A stretch of 64,000 nt of DNA from contig NZ_CP138921.1 of assembly GCF_047124445.1 (NCBI RefSeq), positions 2,480,001 through 2,544,000 of the forward strand. The letters are read 5' to 3'. This document shows, piece after piece, positions 7,946 to 21,198 of the stretch (position 1 is the stretch's first letter; the number at the start of each line of letters is the position of its first letter). The notes under the pieces were generated by a model that saw only the letters and a program-made list of their open reading frames with translations, was not told where the DNA came from and ran no database searches. The position numbers and the translations under genes are program-made. This DNA is from Shimia sp047124445 (GTDB taxonomy: Bacteria > Pseudomonadota > Alphaproteobacteria > Rhodobacterales > Rhodobacteraceae).

Positions 7946-10495
7946 TCACCGCCCCTCAAGAGGGCTGTTCATGACCCGTTCCGGCCTGTCGACTTGAAGC
8001 CCAGCCAAGGTCCGCAGCAACCTGTTTTTGTCGATCGGCTTGGATAGAAAATAGTCCATACCAGCGGACAGGCACGCTTGACGGTCACGTTCAAAAGCAT
8101 TGGCTGTTAAGGCCACAATAGTGGGCTGGGGGATGTCCAAAACCCGGATTTCGCGTGTTGCGGAAAGCCCATCCAGCTCTGGCATGGACATATCCATCAA
8201 CACAATGTCGGGCTGCAATTCTTGACACAAGGTGACGGCCTCACGGCCGTCCTCTGCTTCGACGAGGTCCAGGGGTTGGTCTCTCAGGTATTTGCGGATC
8301 AATAGGCGATTCACCCGATTGTCCTCCGCCAACAGAACCAAACCAGGCGAGAGTTGCCTTGTCGCGCTAGGAAGCCCTTTGGTCACAAGGGACATACGTG
8401 GCTCTTGCGCAGGTGCCAACGGCAGGCGCAGGGTGAAACAACAGCCTTTGCCCAACTCAGACCGCAAAGTGATGTCGCCCCCCATGCGCTCTGCCAGAAC
8501 TTTGGATATGGTCAACCCCAGTCCGGTCCCGCCATAGGCGCGCGTGGTGGCTGAATCGGCTTGAGAAAACCGATCAAAAATGCGGCCCGCATTTTCCTCG
8601 GAAATGCCAATCCCGGTGTCCTCCACCGCAACACTCAGTTGGTGAGGCTCCCAATCAGTCGCCGTGACACGCACCGTCACAGTCCCCTCAGAGGTGAACT
8701 TCACGGCATTGCCAACTAGGTTCACAAGAATCTGGCGCAACCGCCCATCGTCCCCATGCACCCGGCGCGGCAGGTCCTCGGAATAGGTCACCGTCAGCGA
8801 AATCCCCTTTTCTTCCGCTTTGGGACGCAGCAACTGCACCGAGGCCTCGACACAACCGCGCGGATCAAAATCAACGTTTGCGATCTCGACCTCACCCGTT
8901 TCAAGCCGTGACAGATCCAGGATGTCATTGATGATTTTCAACAAGGCACTGGAAGAGCTGCGGACGATGTCCACGTAGGCCTGCTGTTCGGCTCCCAACG
9001 CGCTGTCTGCCAGGAGGTTTGCCATGCCCATAATCCCGTTCATCGGGGTCCGGATTTCATGGCTCATATTGGCAAGAAACTCAGACTTCGCACGATCCGC
9101 CTGCTCTGCTGCGACCTTCGCGTCGGCCAACTCACGCGCATGTGCTTTGGCATGGGTGATGTCGCGCTCCACGCCGACAATAAACTCAACAGCGCCTGTA
9201 TCATCCAGAACCGGCACGACATTGACCTCCACCCAATACGGCGTGCCGGATTTGGTGTAGCTCAGAACCTCCGTGTAATACTCTTCGCCACGTTTGATAT
9301 GATCCCTGATCTTCTCAACCGTGGCAAAATCTGTGTCAGGCCCGTTCAAAAGGTTACCGGGTTTCTCACCAATCGCCTCGTCAGCGCTGTACCCGGTCAT
9401 CTTTGAAAACCCGTCGTTCACCCAAAGAATTTCGCCCTGTGCATTACCCAAAATGATGCTGTCCGAGGCGTGCTTGGCCACCAATGACAGCCGATAAAGC
9501 TCCGCCTGATTGGCTTTTAGATCCTCATGTGCCTGTTCTAAATCGTACTTTCCCCGTTCCAGCTCCCGATTTTTGCTCGCCAGAAGTTGCTCCCTCTTTT
9601 TAAGCACCAACCGACTACGTTCGCTGTGGTGCAAAGAGTAGACCGCAATGGCAAAAATCACCCCCAAACACACAATCAGGAAAGGCGTCGATGCCACCAG
9701 GATTTCCATCGACCGGCTCATAGGTTGCCAGACAAGATAACCCGCAACCATATCCCCCGCACTGAAGAGGGGAACGCTGTTCTGATCGGTAGGCTCAGTG
9801 CGAATGAGCTGCAAATCGGAGACCGGCAAATCCCGTAGCACGCGGCCAAGATATTCCGAGTCTATGCAATACACCGCGACCAAAATATGCGGCGCCTGGC
9901 CTGTCAGGGGGATTCCTCCGGGATCTGGCACAATCGCAAAGGACGCGGCCAACGCGACCTCCTCGCCAAGCGTCACCACCTCGATGTTGGAGAGCGCAGG
10001 GAAATGGCCGGAAAAGCTCCCGGTGTCCGGCAGACTCCGGGCGGCCGCGAAAAAATTGTCTCGGATGTCGGCAAAGGTTTGCTTTTGACTCATTAGCTTT
10101 TGGACATCCGCAGCGGACCAACCTTCGTCCTGTGGGATTCTCTCAAAAACAAGGTCCCCATTGGGTGCCACCAAGAAAGCACCAGAGTAATTGGAATCCC
10201 GCGCCAACTCTTCGCCAAACCGGTTTTCCACCCAAGCCTGTGAAAAAGACTGGTCAATGTTCCGATATGCGGCATTGGAGGCCGCGTAGCGCTCAATTTC
10301 GGAAAGACGTTGCTGCTTGTGCGCATTAAACGTGTTGCGAACCGTAACAGCTTCTCGCTTCAACGCTTCTGTTTCTGCCTCCCAAAGTCGCACAAAAACT
10401 GAGCCAAACGCGGTCACGAGAAGCAGAAAACACGCCAGAACCACCAATCCAATCGACGTCCGAAATGGCGCAGTTACTCGACCAAAAGTTCCCAA
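7946..10495 (-). CDS. Hybrid sensor histidine kinase (CHASE4-like, PAS, HisKA, HATPase, receiver)
   Basis: 849 aa, starting at TTG 10495, the first possible start after an in-frame TGA, with GAGG about 9 nt upstream; GTG/TTG codons at residues 17-18 are alternatives. It has a membrane segment near residues 12-34, an extracytoplasmic region that looks CHASE4-like (about 40-260), a second membrane segment (near 270-290), a coiled coil, a PAS domain (about 340-450) and HisKA with acceptor H479 in NMSHEIRTPMNG. The ATPase domain has NLVGNAVKF, DTGIGI and GGTGLGL. A C-terminal receiver follows (LLAEDNRVN, phospho-Asp in LMDMSMPELDG). No output partner is adjacent, so phosphate must pass to an unlinked Hpt or regulator. 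The signal is unknown. Confidence 0.93.
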   Translation of the reverse strand: MGTFGRVTAPFRTSIGLVVLACFLLLVTAFGSVFVRLWEAETEALKREAVTVRNTFNAHKQQRLSEIERYAASNAAYRNIDQSFSQAWVENRFGEELARDSNYSGAFLVAPNGDLVFERIPQDEGWSAADVQKLMSQKQTFADIRDNFFAAARSLPDTGSFSGHFPALSNIEVVTLGEEVALAASFAIVPDPGGIPLTGQAPHILVAVYCIDSEYLGRVLRDLPVSDLQLIRTEPTDQNSVPLFSAGDMVAGYLVWQPMSRSMEILVASTPFLIVCLGVIFAIAVYSLHHSERSRLVLKKREQLLASKNRELERGKYDLEQAHEDLKANQAELYRLSLVAKHASDSIILGNAQGEILWVNDGFSKMTGYSADEAIGEKPGNLLNGPDTDFATVEKIRDHIKRGEEYYTEVLSYTKSGTPYWVEVNVVPVLDDTGAVEFIVGVERDITHAKAHARELADAKVAAEQADRAKSEFLANMSHEIRTPMNGIMGMANLLADSALGAEQQAYVDIVRSSSSALLKIINDILDLSRLETGEVEIANVDFDPRGCVEASVQLLRPKAEEKGISLTVTYSEDLPRRVHGDDGRLRQILVNLVGNAVKFTSEGTVTVRVTATDWEPHQLSVAVEDTGIGISEENAGRIFDRFSQADSATTRAYGGTGLGLTISKVLAERMGGDITLRSELGKGCCFTLRLPLAPAQEPRMSLVTKGLPSATRQLSPGLVLLAEDNRVNRLLIRKYLRDQPLDLVEAEDGREAVTLCQELQPDIVLMDMSMPELDGLSATREIRVLDIPQPTIVALTANAFERDRQACLSAGMDYFLSKPIDKNRLLRTLAGLQVDRPERVMNSPLEGR

Positions 10496-10751
10496 TTCTC
10501 GACCTCAAGCGCAAAATCTAAAATACTTGAATTTCCCAATTTTCTTACAAATGAAAGGTTCTTCATTGGTTAACACGGGAAGGTTTAGTCAATCAAACCG
10601 GGCCACGCTGAGCCCAGCCAAATGACCGGCACGACATATGCGCGCCCGGCTGGGCCCCTTCATGGTTTTTTCACACAACAATGTGACTTCTGAGCGCCCC
10701 CAATTCCTTCTAAGTTTGGGCACAAAAGTTCTTCATCAAAGGGCATGTGAC

Positions 10752-11417
10752 ATGCTGACCCGACGCCATTTTCTAATCACCTCCGCTGCACTTTTCTCGG
10801 CACCTCTTGCCACGCCCGTCAGCGCAGCCCCCATTTCGGATCGCTCCAAGTGGAACAGCTGGGACAGACAGGTCACCCCTGCCAATTATGATCCCGCCAC
10901 CTCAAACCCCTGGGGCCTGCATGCCAGATTTCTGCCTCAACGGGTGAAGGCCAACGACGGCCTGACGCCGGGTGACATCCATGTCGACGCGGTGGCGCGG
11001 TATCTGTACCACATTCAAAACGACGGCACGGCCATGCGCTATGGCGTCGCCATTGCCAAAGGCAACCTCTACGAGCCCGGCACCTACACAATCCGCCGCA
11101 AAACCAAATGGCCCACTTGGACCCCGACTGCGCAGATGATCAAACGCGAGCCGGCTGTCTACAAGCAGCACGAAAACGGCATGAACGGCGGCCCGTCCAA
11201 CCCGTTGGGGTCCAGAGCTTTCTACCTCTATGTCGGCAACCGAGACACCTACCTGCGCATCCACGGCTCCCCCGCGCCCAGCTCCATCGGCGGGCGGGCA
11301 AGTTCGGGATGCGTGCGCATGGTCATGCCGCACATCAACGACCTGTATGAGCACGTTGCCACCGGTTCTACAGCGGTCCTGCATCCACCTGAGGACGCGG
11401 TGACGGCCACGACTTAA
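10752..11417 (+). CDS. L,D-transpeptidase (YkuD/ErfK family), Tat-exported
   Basis: ATG 10752 is chosen because it begins a clean export signal (MLTRRHFLITSAALFSA) with a twin-arginine TRRHFLI motif; the frame stays open upstream to 10638 without a signal. The 221-aa product has the YkuD catalytic motif: His in IHGSPAPSSIGG, and Ser-Gly-Cys-Val-Arg in ASSGCVRMV with the nucleophilic Cys. It should act in the periplasm, making 3-3 peptidoglycan cross-links or attaching proteins to peptidoglycan. It is a stand-alone gene, divergent from the hybrid kinase and convergent with the small lipoprotein gene. Confidence 0.92.
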   Translation: MLTRRHFLITSAALFSAPLATPVSAAPISDRSKWNSWDRQVTPANYDPATSNPWGLHARFLPQRVKANDGLTPGDIHVDAVARYLYHIQNDGTAMRYGVAIAKGNLYEPGTYTIRRKTKWPTWTPTAQMIKREPAVYKQHENGMNGGPSNPLGSRAFYLYVGNRDTYLRIHGSPAPSSIGGRASSGCVRMVMPHINDLYEHVATGSTAVLHPPEDAVTATT

Positions 11418-11426
11418 GCGGCGCGT

Positions 11427-11693
11427 CTATTCCGGTGGTCGGGAACACAGCGGGTTCCCGGCCTTTGCCCGCAACGGCAGATACGTCGTTTCAACCGGCC
11501 CCACATGCCGGTACTCATAACACCCGTCTTCAGGGTTGATCCGCACAGTGGTGAGATCCTGATACGGCGCTGCAATGGCAACCAGATTGTCAGAGAGATT
11601 GGTCAGGTGGCCTTCGGGATTTGTGCCGCCCAGTTCGGAACAGCCTGCGAGTGAAACAGCCAAGCACACTGATCCCCAAACACTTTTTGTCAT
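11427..11693 (-). CDS. Small lipoprotein, function unknown
   Basis: 88 aa from ATG 11693, preceded by TTGGGAGA. The N-terminus MTKSVWGSVCLAVSLAGC has a lipobox (SLAGC), so Cys18 is the probable lipidated residue and the mature part is about 70 aa in the periplasm. The mature region contains three further Cys residues or fewer (DGCYEYRHVGP and NPLCSRPPE each hold one). I do not recognise the family. A start at 11753 would add 20 residues and spoil the signal peptide. It is convergent with the L,D-transpeptidase gene with only about 10 nt between them. Confidence 0.7.
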   Translation of the reverse strand: MTKSVWGSVCLAVSLAGCSELGGTNPEGHLTNLSDNLVAIAAPYQDLTTVRINPEDGCYEYRHVGPVETTYLPLRAKAGNPLCSRPPE

Positions 11694-12005
11694 AATTGTC
11701 TCCCAAATTCTTGTTTTTGTTTCTGGCGTGAAGCCGCCCCTGTCGCCATACAAAACTTTGTGAGCCTATGTGGCCCCGCATGCGCGTAGTCCATGCATGG
11801 ACAGCACAGCTCGAACCGACAAAAACAAGCACAAGCATCACTTTAAGTCCAGAAATGTTGCTACTCGTCAGGTTTTTGAAAGCCGTGGCGGCGCTCCCTA
11901 GGAGAGTGTTTGTGTCAGCGGAATGGTTTGATTTTGCAGTGCGTTGCCTGAGAAACAAGCGTCACACTTCAGGGAGCTTTTTTGATCGGTTTTGGGTGGT
12001 CCCGA

Positions 12006-12277
12006 ATGGCCTTTGAAACGCGCAAGGGGGAACTCAAAGCTGACTTGGTCAATACCGAGCCTTTTAGCCCTGTGTTGCTGTCCCCCAACCTCTCGGATGT
12101 GTATCGCGACAAGGTGGTCGACCTGACCGAGGCTCAGCACGACCCGGCGACCAAAGCCGAAGCGACCACGCTGATCCGGTCTCTGCTGGAGGAGATCCGG
12201 CTGATCCCGAACGAAGATGGCCCCATGGAGATCGAGCTTGTTGGGGAACTGGCGGGTTTGCTGGCGTTAGGCCAAAC
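12006..12277 (+). pseudogene. Remnant of a serine recombinase C-terminus
   Basis: The + frame reads about 90 residues (LLSPNLSDVYRDKVVDL, DPATKAEATTLIRSLL, IELVGELAGLLALGQ) that match my memory of the C-terminal end of large serine recombinases found in Rhodobacteraceae mobile elements. The catalytic N-terminal domain and zinc-ribbon region are absent. The frame runs on without a stop through the rRNA terminator into the antisense of tRNA-fMet, so this is not a functional gene end. It is probably the scar of an element once present downstream of the rRNA operon. Family assignment is from recall, not a search. Confidence 0.55.
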
Positions 12278-12278
12278 A

Positions 12279-12314
12279 AAAACGGCCTCGAAGCTTGCAG
12301 CTTCAGGCCGTTTT
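12279..12314 (-). terminator. Rho-independent terminator of the rRNA-tRNA-fMet operon
   Basis: AAAACGGCCT (12279-12288) pairs with AGGCCGTTTT (12305-12314), and inside it GAAGCT pairs with AGCTTC around a TGC loop, with one unpaired base at 12289. Read on the minus strand the stem ends in TTTTTGTTTGG. It lies 8 nt beyond the tRNA-fMet CCA end. Confidence 0.9.
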
Positions 12315-12321
12315 GTATCGT

Positions 12322-12398
<77 letters not shown>

Positions 12399-12549
12399 AC
12401 ACTTTTTTTGGGCTATGGCGCGGAGCGCTACTTGAGCCCGTTTGATCTCTTTCCGGTTGGATTTGAGATCTGTCGCCCTTCAGGACGTTTTGATTGTTCT
12501 GAAGGTATTCTGTTTTTATCGATTGAGAGATATTTGGGGTTTTTACTAG

Positions 12550-12665
12550 GTTTGGCGATGACCTACTCTCCCACACCTTAAGATGCAGTACCATCGGCGC
12601 TACGGTGCTTAACGGCCGGGTTCGGGATGGGACCGGGTGTTTCACTCGCGCTATGATCACCAAAC
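12550..12665 (-). rRNA. rrf: 5S ribosomal RNA
   Basis: About 116 nt. The ends GTTTGGTGA and TCGCCAAAC pair as helix I, and the internal CCCGAACCCGG and GGGAGAGTAGG segments are typical of 5S. Ends are placed by the terminal helix. Confidence 0.93.
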
Positions 12666-12756
12666 CGAGGAAAAACCCCGGTTAGGTTGTCCAAGTCATT
12701 TCACTGATTGTGTAGTGTGTATGCTTTTGATTTCCAGTCTTACTTTTACTGGATCA

Positions 12757-15585
<2,829 letters not shown>

Positions 15586-16055
15586 TGATCCAGAAAGAGA
15601 AAGACTGACGTCCTTCGTGATCGCTTGGCTGGCATGCCGCACAATCCTGTTTCTGAACCAAAAGTCATACTTTTTCCCGCTCCTTACCCTGGAACCTTCG
15701 CTGCCGATGTCGGTCGGCCCCACGAAGAGGATAAGGAACAATGCAAGATCTCTCGATCTTGCGGGTTAGTGTACTTGACTTGGACAACTCTGTTCGTTTC
15801 AGCAGGGATACGAAGGAGACAACCGAGGAAACAGTCGTCAATATCGCCTCTCCCGAAGGAGACCTAGCTGAGATCATCCCCGTACTTAGGGCGATCAAAC
15901 AGTGTTGATTGTTATTCTCAAAACCGCTCTTTGCAGAGCTGTTCTGGAACAACTTGTATCTCTCTAAACGATGTCAAACTTCCGAAGAAGTTAAGGTCAT
16001 CCGATTGGATGGTTAAGAACCACTGAGGTGCTTAACGATCAAATCGAAAGGGTAA
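15586..16055 (-). other. Internal transcribed spacer between tRNA-Ala and 23S
   Basis: 470 nt with no coding signal or further tRNA. It ends on the 23S side in the processing stalk. Short ORFs in it are chance. Confidence 0.7.
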
Positions 16056-16131
16056 TGGTGGAGCCTAGCGGGATCGAACCGCTGACCTCCTGAATGCAAA
16101 TCAGGCGCTCTCCCAGCTGAGCTAAGGCCCC
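16056..16131 (-). tRNA. tRNA-Ala (TGC)
   Basis: A 76-nt cloverleaf from GGGGCCTTAGCTCAG to GGCTCCACCA with CCA encoded and anticodon loop TTTGCAT (TGC). It sits in the 16S-23S spacer next to tRNA-Ile. Confidence 0.96.
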
Positions 16132-16151
16132 ATTATCACCCCGAAGGATGG

Positions 16152-16228
<77 letters not shown>

Positions 16229-16470
16229 AAGCTGATCCCGGTTGGGATCGGCGTCGCCCGACAGGCGATTTGCAACGCAAATCTGCCGAGAGGGTCGAAC
16301 CTCAAGGGCAACTCTCACGCCAGCCGGTCGGCTCACGTGTATTCCTGAAGAGATATGGGGACGGCCTGGTCCGTTTGATATAGATCGGCAAAGGTACCGA
16401 TCTGTTGCTAAGTGTCCACGAGATCCGGTGATTAGGAATTGCTTCCCAATTCAGCCAGTCCTGCAAGGAC

Positions 16471-17942
<1,472 letters not shown>

Positions 17943-18154
17943 ATAGCTGTTACCAGCTAATCCTTGACGTTCGAACCTCTGCACATCTCATCCAGGAGGC
18001 TAATCCCGGATGAACTCAAACTGTTTGTGTGCTTCAGTTTCCAAAAGAAACAAAAGCCGTACAAACAGTGAAGCTGTTGTAATCCTATCATCGACCATAA
18101 GGCCTAAGGACCGATATGCAGGTGTTTGTTCATCGAAATGAACCAAACCGCCCT

Positions 18155-18184
18155 CATATCTCTTCAGTGTATTCTCAATGTCAA
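18155..18184 (-). promoter_or_regulatory. Possible second rRNA promoter (TTGACA ... GATATG)
   Basis: On the minus strand TTGACA (18184-18179) is followed after 18 bp by GATATG. The -35 is perfect but the -10 is poor and lies inside the presumed leader. Confidence 0.3.
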
Positions 18185-18352
18185 ACAACGTCGGAGCATA
18201 AACCCCAGAGACAAAACCAACCGACCGCGCTACTAACTTACTAGCGCAACCCGCTGATACTGCTCGATATTTTCAGAACCTTCCAGCTTAGAGCGTCGCT
18301 CCCTGCCAGTCCGTCCCGCCGTTGTGCGCCTCAGCGCCGCCGGTGAAGGGGG

Positions 18353-18380
18353 TTCTAAGCATAACACCAAACAGCCGCAA
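18353..18380 (-). promoter_or_regulatory. Probable rRNA operon promoter P1
   Basis: On the minus strand TTGCGG (18380-18375), 16 bp, TTAGAA (18358-18353), then a C-rich stretch ACCCCCTTCACCGG. The layout of CTTGCN -35, near-17-bp spacer and CCCCCTTCACC after the -10 matches my memory of Rhodobacteraceae rrn promoters. An A-rich run lies directly upstream. Confidence 0.5.
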
Positions 18381-18704
18381 GCGCTTTTTGCATCTTTTTA
18401 CAGAATTCCAACAACTTTCTGGAAAACGAAACAATATCAATATCTTAACAGAACAGATTTCCGCCAAGAACAGAGCAAGGGCCGAAGCCAAGGTTAACAA
18501 AAGGCCATCCGCAGCAGTTATCCACAGACTCAACCAAAGACTCACACCAATGACCCCCAAGACTCGCCGCGCCAAAAACAACGTCGTTATCATGTCGGTA
18601 TCGCGACTGTTTCGCAGAGGTGCAGAAAGAACGGCAGAAAAGGTGACGTTTCTGAAGAGTGAAGACTGAGGGCGGGGCGTCAAGAATTACCGCAACGGTC
18701 TCCC

Positions 18705-19211
18705 CTACCCTTTGTACTTCCGTACCTTGGCGCCCGTCAGCGTATAGCCCACTTCGGCCAGGCCGGTTGCGGTGGCGGCTGTGCCAAACTCGCCGATGAC
18801 CTCCACCGGTTCATAAAGATCGGTGAGCGCATAGGGCTTCTTGGCTGAGACCAATACCAATTGATTGGCGGGCGGGGGCGGGACATGAATACAGGCGCCA
18901 ACAAAAGGCGCGAGGATAAAATCTTTCACGCCATCCGCGCCAAAATCCAGCGGCACCACAAATCCCGGCAAGCGCACAGTTTGGCCGTTGAAGGCTTCGG
19001 TGACGGCTTTGGCTTCTTCCTGCTCAAAGCCGGTTGTGAGTTGGCCGTGCTCCACCACACCGATGCCGCGCAATTGCTCGAGCAGTTTGCCCGTGTCGCC
19101 TTCGGGTACGAGGTCTTTCCAGTCCAGATCAACCACGCCGGCGAACGCAGGCCGCGCGCCGACAAAGGATAGGGCCGCAAGGCTGGCCAAGATGTGGCGA
19201 CGTGTGGGCAT
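18705..19211 (-). CDS. DUF3299 periplasmic protein of the zinc operon
   Basis: 168 aa from ATG 19211, preceded by GGGAGG. The N-terminus MPTRRHILASLAALSFVGA has a Tat-like TRRHIL motif and an AFAG cleavage site, so it is exported. The mature part has the DUF3299 pattern: LPGFVVPLDF, FILAPFVGACIHVPPPPANQ and a conserved Cys-x-His (ACIHVPPPP). Function is not established. DUF3299 genes commonly travel with a DUF2796 protein and a MacB-like ABC pair in zinc-responsive operons, as here. It is the last gene, 23 nt after the permease. Confidence 0.82.
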   Translation of the reverse strand: MPTRRHILASLAALSFVGARPAFAGVVDLDWKDLVPEGDTGKLLEQLRGIGVVEHGQLTTGFEQEEAKAVTEAFNGQTVRLPGFVVPLDFGADGVKDFILAPFVGACIHVPPPPANQLVLVSAKKPYALTDLYEPVEVIGEFGTAATATGLAEVGYTLTGAKVRKYKG

Positions 19212-19234
19212 GGGAACCTCCCTCAATGGCGGCG

Positions 19235-20485
19235 TTAGTGTTTCACTTGCATCCCGTCGGCCAGCGACAGGAAGTAGGCGCGGATCGCGGGCAGAAGGCT
19301 GACCGCAATACCGGCGAAGATCACACATCCCAAGACCAGCCATTCGCGGGGGCTGGGCGCGGTGACCTCTATATAGAGACCAAATGCGGCATCGATGCGC
19401 GCACGCGCAAGCCACAATCCCGTGTACAGGAGGCCGATGCCAAGGGTCACTGCGGTCAGGCTCATAAGCGCGGCCTCTGTGGTGAGCAGCAGCAGGATGG
19501 TCCAAGGCCGTGCACCAATCGCACGCAAGAGCGCCATTTCGCGGCGGCGTTCGTTGAGGCCAGAAAAGATCATTGCCGCCATGCCCAGCAAAGCAGTGAT
19601 CACCACCATCACCGAGACGGCAATCAGGGCGGTTTCGGCCACGCCAATCAGGCTCCAGAGTTCGCTGAGCGCCACACCGGGCAGGATCGCCAGCAGTGGC
19701 TCCTCAGGGTATTCGTTGATCCAACGCTGCAGGCCAAAGATTTTCAGGCGTGAGGTTGTGCCGACCATCGCCGCCGTCACCGCTTGGGGGGTGAGCTGCA
19801 TCTGGCGGACCTCACCGGCGCTGATGGTGTTTTGCGAGCGACCGCCGCCTTTCCAGTCAATGTGAATGGCCTCGATGGCCTCCAGGCTGACAAAGACGGT
19901 GCGGTCCACCGGCGTGCCGGTCTTTTCCAGAACGCCGGAAATCCGGAAAGGTTTGTCGTCGTGATCGGTGAACGAGGCCACGCCATGGCTGACCACAATG
20001 CTGTCTTGCAGGTCATAGCCAAGCGCGGCGGCCACATCCGCCCCCACCACAGCATCAAACAGATCGTCAAATGCGGCGCCTTGGGTGAAGGTGACAGACC
20101 GTCCCCCCCGGTATTTGTAGCGTTCAAAAAACTCAGGCGTGGTCCCCAGCACGCGGAAGCCCTTGTGGCTGTCGCCCAGTGACAGGGGCACAATCCAATT
20201 GACTTCGGGGCGGTCCGCGATGTCCTGATAACTTTGCCAAGTGACATTGTTGGTGGCGTTGCCGACGCGAAAGACCGAATAGAGCAGGAGCTGCACGCCG
20301 CCTGAACGTGCGCCGACAATCAGGTCGGTGCCGGAAATGGTGTCGGCAAAGCTGGCCTTGGCCCCGGTGCGGAGTTTTTCCACGCCCAGAAACAGCGCCA
20401 CAGAGAGCGCGATAGCGAAGATGGTCAGGCTGACGGTGACCGCGCGGCTGAGCAGGGATTTGAGGGCAAGACGCAACAGGATCAT
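19235..20485 (-). CDS. ABC transporter permease, FtsX/LolE (MacB-like) family
   Basis: 416 aa. One N-terminal membrane segment (about residues 12-34) is followed by a large periplasmic MacB-type domain (about 40-270) and three C-terminal membrane segments making an FtsX domain, with NERRREMALLRAIGARPWTI between segments as usual. Such permeases work mechanically with a LolD-type ATPase rather than as simple channels. ATG 20485 overlaps the ATPase stop (ATGA). In this operon it probably serves zinc acquisition or movement of a zinc-binding component, by analogy with Pseudomonas PA4063-4066 and Vibrio zrgABCDE (recalled). Confidence 0.88.
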   Translation of the reverse strand: MILLRLALKSLLSRAVTVSLTIFAIALSVALFLGVEKLRTGAKASFADTISGTDLIVGARSGGVQLLLYSVFRVGNATNNVTWQSYQDIADRPEVNWIVPLSLGDSHKGFRVLGTTPEFFERYKYRGGRSVTFTQGAAFDDLFDAVVGADVAAALGYDLQDSIVVSHGVASFTDHDDKPFRISGVLEKTGTPVDRTVFVSLEAIEAIHIDWKGGGRSQNTISAGEVRQMQLTPQAVTAAMVGTTSRLKIFGLQRWINEYPEEPLLAILPGVALSELWSLIGVAETALIAVSVMVVITALLGMAAMIFSGLNERRREMALLRAIGARPWTILLLLTTEAALMSLTAVTLGIGLLYTGLWLARARIDAAFGLYIEVTAPSPREWLVLGCVIFAGIAVSLLPAIRAYFLSLADGMQVKH

Positions 20486-21177
20486 GCCACACGCCTTTCG
20501 GTATGGGCGATGTCGGCGAGATCCAGCGTGCGATCAAAGCTTTGGGCCAGTCGGGCGTCGTGGCTGACCATCAGAAGGGTCGCACCCGCCTCGTCGCATT
20601 GCTGCATCAGCAGATCGAGAAAGGCGGCCTGGCTGTTGGCATCCAGCGAAGACGTGGGTTCATCCGCCACAATCAGCTTAGGACGGCCAATCAAGGCGCG
20701 GGCGGCGGCCACGCGTTGTTGCTGGCCAATGCTAAGTTCGGTGGTTTGCGCGTTCAGCACCAAGTCTCGATCCAGCCCCAGCGCCGCGGTCAGCCGCAGC
20801 GCCTCCTCTTGCGCAGAGTCCAGACGTTTGCGACGCGCGGGCGCAAAGGAGAGTTGCAGCAGGATGTTTTCCAGCGGCGAGGCATAGGGCAACAGATTGA
20901 ACATCTGAAAGATCACGCCAATGCGTTCGGCCCGAAACCTGTCCCGCGCGGTGGGGCGCAGGGTGGACAAGTCCACGCCATCTACTGTGATGGTTCCGCT
21001 TTGAGGGTGGGTGATGCCGCAGATCAAGCTGAGCAAGGTGGACTTGCCGGAGCCGCTTTGCCCCAGCAGGAACAGTTTCTCACCCTCAGGAACATTGAGG
21101 TTTGGCACGGTCAGGGTGAACTGCGTCCGACCTTGCCAGGTGAAGGCCACATCGTTGAGATCTATTGCGGCCTTCAT
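20482..21177 (-). CDS. ABC transporter ATP-binding protein, LolD/MacB-like
   Basis: 231 aa from ATG 21177 (a GTG directly before it is an alternative). Walker A GQSGSGKST, Q-loop VIFQMFNLLPYASP, signature ELSIGQQQRVAAARAL (LSIGQ rather than LSGGQ), Walker B LIVADEPTSSLD and switch His MVSHDARLA are present. It drives the MacB-like permease encoded by the overlapping next gene. The Gly-to-Ile substitution in the signature is a small oddity and probably tolerated. It lies 21 nt downstream of the His-rich DUF2796 gene in the same operon. Confidence 0.9.
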   Translation of the reverse strand: MKAAIDLNDVAFTWQGRTQFTLTVPNLNVPEGEKLFLLGQSGSGKSTLLSLICGITHPQSGTITVDGVDLSTLRPTARDRFRAERIGVIFQMFNLLPYASPLENILLQLSFAPARRKRLDSAQEEALRLTAALGLDRDLVLNAQTTELSIGQQQRVAAARALIGRPKLIVADEPTSSLDANSQAAFLDLLMQQCDEAGATLLMVSHDARLAQSFDRTLDLADIAHTERRVA

Positions 21178-21198
21178 CACTGTCTTGGACCCTAAGGC

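Larger units (their letters stand above)
17943..18704 (-). other. rRNA leader and promoter region
   Basis: 762 nt between the DUF3299 gene and 16S, both on the minus strand. It should hold the rrn promoters, upstream A/T-rich element (T/A-rich around 18385-18490) and leader. Short ORFs here (18000-18188, 18288-18683) overlap the promoter elements and have no ribosome site, so they are not called. Confidence 0.6.

Noticed and set aside
18288..18683. 131-codon minus-strand frame upstream of 16S
   Set aside because: It overlaps the probable rRNA promoter and its A/T-rich upstream element, has no ribosome site and no recognisable domain.
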